In this document: positions 61,037 to 64,000 of the stretch, one piece after another | Numbering within the stretch: the stretch's first letter is position 1 | Layout of the letters: each line of letters starts with the position of its first letter | Origin: GCA-002282575 sp964416645 | GTDB taxonomy: Bacteria; Pseudomonadota; Gammaproteobacteria; Thiomicrospirales; Thiomicrospiraceae | Direction: 5' to 3' | Length of the DNA stretch: 64,000 nt | NCBI GenBank assembly: GCA_964416645.1 | Contig: CAYQEZ010000002.1 | Span: 1 to 64,000 of the forward strand | Position numbers and translations under genes: made by a program | Notes under the pieces: generated by a model | Told to the model about the DNA's origin: nothing | Database searches by the model: none | What the model saw: only the letters and a program-made list of their open reading frames with translations

Positions 61037-61068
61037 TAAACTGCTTTTCCCGAGGGTTATGCAGTTTA
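61037..61068. repeat. Inverted repeat upstream of luxS
   Basis: TAAACTGC (61037-61044) and GCAGTTTA (61061-61068) form a perfect 8-bp repeat around a 16-nt loop, about 85-115 bp upstream of luxS. On the minus strand TTGAAC-N18-TAAACT (61063-61092) could be a weak promoter overlapping it. It may be an operator or leader hairpin. Confidence 0.4.
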
Positions 61069-61080
61069 CCATAATTGTAG

Positions 61081-61398
61081 ACGGTGGTTCAAAAGCGATC
61101 GTTAGCTAAGTGGTCAGCAATGCGTTCATTTTATGGGTTTCGTTGGCATAGCCATTATGCTCTACGGGTTTGCGAAAACGAAATGTATCAGCCTAAATAC
61201 CCGCCTGACTGATGGAAGAATGTTAATGATAAGCTGCTTGGCAATAGTTTTTGGTGTTGGTTGACCAAGTTACTAATTTGGGTGTTTTTGGTCATCATTA
61301 ACAAAGTGTGTTGGGTCTCTGGTTATGAACTCTGACCGAGCGTGGTGGAGTGTGGATTTAATCAAGGTTATTGGGGAACACTGGTAACGGTTTAGGCT
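61081..61398. other. Non-coding stretch upstream of argJ
   Basis: No gene is supported here. The longest reading is a 30-codon frame starting at 61120 (MRSFYGFRWHSHY...). The composition looks like decayed coding sequence. With the remnant downstream it makes up most of the 60954-61666 gap. Confidence 0.5.
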
Positions 61399-61581
61399 TT
61401 GTGCAAATGGCTGGCGGGTGATGTCATGCCAACACAGGATAAGTTGCAAGCCCTAGCAGAGTGGTTGCAGATTGATCCCCATTGGTTACGCTTTGGCGAG
61501 GAGCGCTTCGGTTGGAGCGCTTCGGTTGGAGCGCAGACAAAAGATCGCTTGGTTCAGCTAATGGGTACAACAAAATCATAA
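61399..61581 (+). pseudogene. XRE-type repressor remnant with tandem repeat
   Basis: 60 codons that resemble the end of a helix-turn-helix domain of a phage-type repressor (KWLAGDVMPTQDKLQALAEWLQIDPHWLRFGE). An in-frame stop lies just upstream (TAG at 61393), and no first half is visible in this frame. A tandem 14-bp repeat (GAGCGCTTCGGTTG, 61501-61534) near the end shifts the frame. It is probably a broken gene, perhaps from a former prophage or island. Confidence 0.6.
61501..61534. repeat. 14-bp tandem repeat, 2.4 copies
   Basis: GAGCGCTTCGGTTG is repeated at 61501-61514 and 61515-61528, with a partial third copy GAGCGC at 61529-61534. The period is not a multiple of three, so changes in copy number would shift the reading frame of the surrounding remnant. 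Confidence 0.85.
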
Positions 61582-61666
61582 TTTAATATTCTAGCAGTTG
61601 TCGCTGGGGTCTGCTCGCTTGTAGAATGTGAAGATTATTTGAATCATTCTTATCGAGGTTAGTGCT

Positions 61667-62890
61667 ATGCCAGTGGGTTTGTCGGATCAAATGCCTGAAT
61701 TGTTTCCGATTGCGGGAATGCGGTTATCGAGTGTGCGTTCGGGTATTAAAAAACGTCCCGGCAACGACTTGGTGTTAATTGAACTGAGCGAAGGGTGTAG
61801 AACCGCTGCCGTATTCACTAAAAATGATTTTTGTGCTGCGCCCGTTACGCTGGCAAAAGCCCATTTACAGTCGCATCAACCTAAGTTGCTAATGATTAAC
61901 AGTGGTAATGCGAATGCGGGAACGGGTCAGCCAGGGATGCAAGCCGCTAGCGATAGTTGTGCCATCGCAGCTCGAATGATGGGCTGTGCGCCTGAAGAAG
62001 TTCTCCCTTTTTCAACCGGTGTGATTGGTGAGTTGTTGCCCGTTGCGCCCTTTGAAACGGGTGTTCCTTTAGCGATGGCAGAGTTGTCTGCCACTGGCTG
62101 GTCAGCGGCGGCACGCGGTATTATGACCACCGATATTGTGCCTAAAGCGGTTAGCCGTAAATTGGACATTGATGGTCATGCTGTCACCATTACTGGCATT
62201 GCCAAGGGTTCGGGCATGATTCACCCGAATATGGCAACCATGCTGGGTTATGTGGCGACAGATGCCGCTGTCAGCTTGCCTTTGTTGCAAAAAATGCTCA
62301 GTGATGCCACTGATGATTCGTTTAACAGCATTACCGTCGATGGTGATACCTCAACCAATGATGCCTGTACGCTGACTGCAACGGGACGCAGTAGCTTGCC
62401 AGAAATTACCGATGTGCATTCGGTTGCTTATGCCCAATTGAGCGAAGCCGTAACGCAGGTATTAACCGAATTAGCCACCATGATTGTGCGCGACGGTGAG
62501 GGTGCGACTAAATTCATGAGTATTGTCGTTGAAGAGGCGGCGACTAAAGCTGAAGCGAAGCAGGTGGGCTTTACCATTGCCCATTCGCCTTTGGTGAAAA
62601 CAGCCTTTTTTGCTTCCGATCCCAACTGGGGACGTATTCTAGCGGCGGTGGGGCGTGCTGGATTGGCGAATTTGGATTTAGAAGCGATTCGCTTGTATTT
62701 AGGCAATGTCTGTATTGTCGAAAATGGTGGTCGCAGTCCAATGTATACCGAAGAGCAGGGCGCGGCGGTGATGAAAGAGGAGGAAATCACCATTCGTGTG
62801 AAGTTAGCGCGTGGCACAGAAAAAGCCACCATTTATACCTGTGATTTTTCGTATGATTACGTGAAGATTAATGCGGAATACCGATCTTAA
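61667..62890 (+). CDS. argJ: Bifunctional glutamate N-acetyltransferase/amino-acid acetyltransferase ArgJ
   Basis: 407 residues. Transfers acetyl from N-acetylornithine to glutamate in the cyclic arginine pathway; bifunctional forms also use acetyl-CoA. It self-cleaves before the nucleophile Thr191 in HPNMATMLG. Other motifs are INSGNANAGTG, STGVIGE and DPNWGRILAAVGRAG. The argA gene elsewhere in this window would also supply N-acetylglutamate, so whether ArgJ is bifunctional cannot be told. The start fits the GAGGTT ribosome-binding site. Confidence 0.95.
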   Translation: MPVGLSDQMPELFPIAGMRLSSVRSGIKKRPGNDLVLIELSEGCRTAAVFTKNDFCAAPVTLAKAHLQSHQPKLLMINSGNANAGTGQPGMQAASDSCAIAARMMGCAPEEVLPFSTGVIGELLPVAPFETGVPLAMAELSATGWSAAARGIMTTDIVPKAVSRKLDIDGHAVTITGIAKGSGMIHPNMATMLGYVATDAAVSLPLLQKMLSDATDDSFNSITVDGDTSTNDACTLTATGRSSLPEITDVHSVAYAQLSEAVTQVLTELATMIVRDGEGATKFMSIVVEEAATKAEAKQVGFTIAHSPLVKTAFFASDPNWGRILAAVGRAGLANLDLEAIRLYLGNVCIVENGGRSPMYTEEQGAAVMKEEEITIRVKLARGTEKATIYTCDFSYDYVKINAEYRS

Positions 62891-63007
62891 GTATGCCTAA
62901 ATCGCCATTTTCTTGTCAGCTTCGGTTCACTGACCAGCAATGGATCAGTTTTCGCCTTGCTTTCGCGATCTGGCGCTTTATTCATTGCTAAGGATATAGG
63001 AATTATT

Positions 63008-63964
63008 ATGGTTAATGTGGTTGTTGCGGTTGTCCGAGATGCCTTGGGTCGGGTGTTGCTGTCGCAACGTCAGGCGCATCAAGATTTTGCCCATTATTGG
63101 GAGTTTCCTGGTGGTAAGGTTGAGTTGGGTGAGACTGTTATGCAGGCGCTGCAACGCGAGTTGCGGGAGGAGCTGGCCATTGAGTGCGTTGAAGCAGAGC
63201 CGCTCATCACCATTCCTTGGCAGTATGAGCATAAGTCGGTTTGTTTGCACGCGTATAACATAACGGTGTGGCAAGGCGAGGCGATAGGCGTTGAAGGTCA
63301 GGCATTGCGTTGGTTCGAAGTCGCTGAGTTGTCTGCTTTGACCATGCCAGCGGCAAATCGAGGCATTTTAGCCGCGATTCGGTTGCCATCTTGTTATGCC
63401 ATTACTGGGGCTTTCAAAGATCTTGCGGAGTTAACTCAGGGCGTTAGCCATGCTTTAGCTCAGGGTGCAGGCGTGATTCAGTTGCGTTCGTTATGGCAGG
63501 GTGCAGATTATGTGCAAGCAGCTGAAAGCATTTTGCCGATGGTGAAAGCGGCTGGTGCTCAGTTATTGCTGAATGCTGGGCTTGATCAATGGCGTCTGTT
63601 GCCGGAGGTGGGATTGCATTTGTCTTTGCAACGGGCGGCGCAGTTTACGCAGCGTCCTGTACCCAGTTCAGTGCTGCTGAGTGTCAGTGTGCACAATCTA
63701 ACGCAGTTGCAGCAGGCGCAAGCGATGGGTGCGGATTGTGTGTTGCTTTCGCCCGTATTGCCGACGCAAAGCCATCCTGATATGCCGGCTTTAGGCTGGC
63801 AACAAGCGGCTGAATGGGTTGCTCAGGCTACTATTCCCGTTTATGCACTGGGTGGTGTATCTCCTTCACACTTAGTGCAAGCCAAGGCGTTGGGGTTTCA
63901 AGGAGTTGCCGCTATCGGAGCATTTTGGGACACCGCTAAAAATACCGCTTCGCTTGATTTTTAG
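63008..63964 (+). CDS. Nudix hydrolase fused to thiamine-phosphate-synthase-like domain (MutT/ThiE)
   Basis: About 318 residues starting at ATG 63008. The N-terminal Nudix domain (1-130) has the full box GGKVELGETVMQALQRELREEL and MutT-type N-terminus VVAVVRDALGRVLLSQR, so 8-oxo-dGTP hydrolysis is likely. The C-terminal ThiE-like barrel (about 140-310) keeps IQLRS, LLSVSVHNLTQLQQA and YALGGVSPSHL but the catalytic thiamine-phosphate motifs are only partly recognisable. This fusion next to argJ is usual in gammaproteobacteria. An earlier TTG-type start near 62957 is less likely. Confidence 0.87.
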   Translation: MVNVVVAVVRDALGRVLLSQRQAHQDFAHYWEFPGGKVELGETVMQALQRELREELAIECVEAEPLITIPWQYEHKSVCLHAYNITVWQGEAIGVEGQALRWFEVAELSALTMPAANRGILAAIRLPSCYAITGAFKDLAELTQGVSHALAQGAGVIQLRSLWQGADYVQAAESILPMVKAAGAQLLLNAGLDQWRLLPEVGLHLSLQRAAQFTQRPVPSSVLLSVSVHNLTQLQQAQAMGADCVLLSPVLPTQSHPDMPALGWQQAAEWVAQATIPVYALGGVSPSHLVQAKALGFQGVAAIGAFWDTAKNTASLDF

Positions 63965-64000
63965 CGTTCCCGAGCTTATTTAATTTCTGTAGGAAGGGAA

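Noticed and set aside
60954..61080. SAH riboswitch in the luxS-mtnN leader
   Set aside because: The leader has a stem and a CCCTCGGG stretch, but I could not find the conserved core of the SAH riboswitch. A covariance-model search would settle it.
61120..61212. 30-codon frame MRSFYGFRWHSHY
   Set aside because: Very short, no ribosome-binding site and no recognisable family.
1..64000. CRISPR array
   Set aside because: No regularly spaced direct repeats were seen. The only tandem repeat noted is the 14-bp unit at 61501-61534.

Overview
This is a dense chromosomal window from a gammaproteobacterium. The gene order is typical of that class: ftsY with two M16 proteases, rsmD and coaD; yicC, rph, rdgB and hemW; trpGDC followed by an OsmC gene and speDE; fabA-fabB; argJ next to a Nudix-ThiE gene. 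A class I phosphoribulokinase (prk) points to a Calvin-cycle autotroph, for example a sulfur oxidiser, but I cannot name the genus. A FliS-like chaperone and MotA/MotB-type genes suggest motility. The base composition looks balanced to slightly A/T-rich by eye. No CRISPR array, prophage or intact insertion sequence was seen.

Layout. 1-4.9 kb: a terminator, tRNA-Ser(GGA), a calcium-binding EF-hand-like protein, ntrB-ntrC with an overlapping unknown gene, and tRNA-Leu(UAG). 5-9.3 kb: parE-parC (topoisomerase IV). 9.3-13.6 kb: trpGDC, OsmC, then speD-speE. 13.6-16.6 kb (minus): bioA, a membrane protein and an aspartate aminotransferase. 16.7-18.9 kb (minus): motA with two motB-like genes. 19-24.1 kb: a rhodanese-like/methyltransferase fusion, an aldehyde dehydrogenase coupled to an EAL-HDOD protein, a small DUF2892 protein and DAHP synthase. 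24.2-28.5 kb: a dispersed repeat, argS, an FtsN-like SPOR protein and a diguanylate cyclase. 28.5-32.7 kb: SirB-like protein, a Fur/Zur-type regulator, a His-rich porin, znuA and znuB. 32.7-36.9 kb: a remnant of the comM 5' end, an inverted second copy of the repeat, a hybrid sensor kinase and intact comM. 36.9-42.8 kb: DUF423, rnt, argA, prk and gyrB. 42.9-50.7 kb: fabAB, a lytic transglycosylase, ftsY, two M16 proteases, rsmD and coaD. 50.7-60.9 kb: PIG-L deacetylase, a degenerate fructosamine-kinase relative overlapping PBP1a, yicC, rph-rdgB-hemW, a FliS-like protein, DUF2470, and luxS-mtnN. 61-64 kb: a decayed stretch with a repressor-like remnant, argJ and a Nudix-ThiE fusion.

Most of the window is core metabolism and information processing in short operons. 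Stop-start overlaps of the ATGA type join ntrC to its downstream gene, parE-parC, trpG-trpD, motA-motB2, EAL-HDOD-aldehyde dehydrogenase, znuA-znuB, argA-rnt and rph-rdgB. The unusual content is: (i) a MotA-MotB-MotB' cassette in which one MotB-like protein has Ser where the proton-carrying Asp should be; (ii) a disturbed znuB-comM interval holding a comM 5' remnant, a MITE-like repeat and a sensor kinase; (iii) a zinc-uptake locus without ZnuC; (iv) a likely pseudokinase overlapping the PBP1a gene; and (v) a cluster of palindromes on the fabA promoter. All starts were chosen by eye from Shine-Dalgarno spacing, signal peptides and family N-termini.
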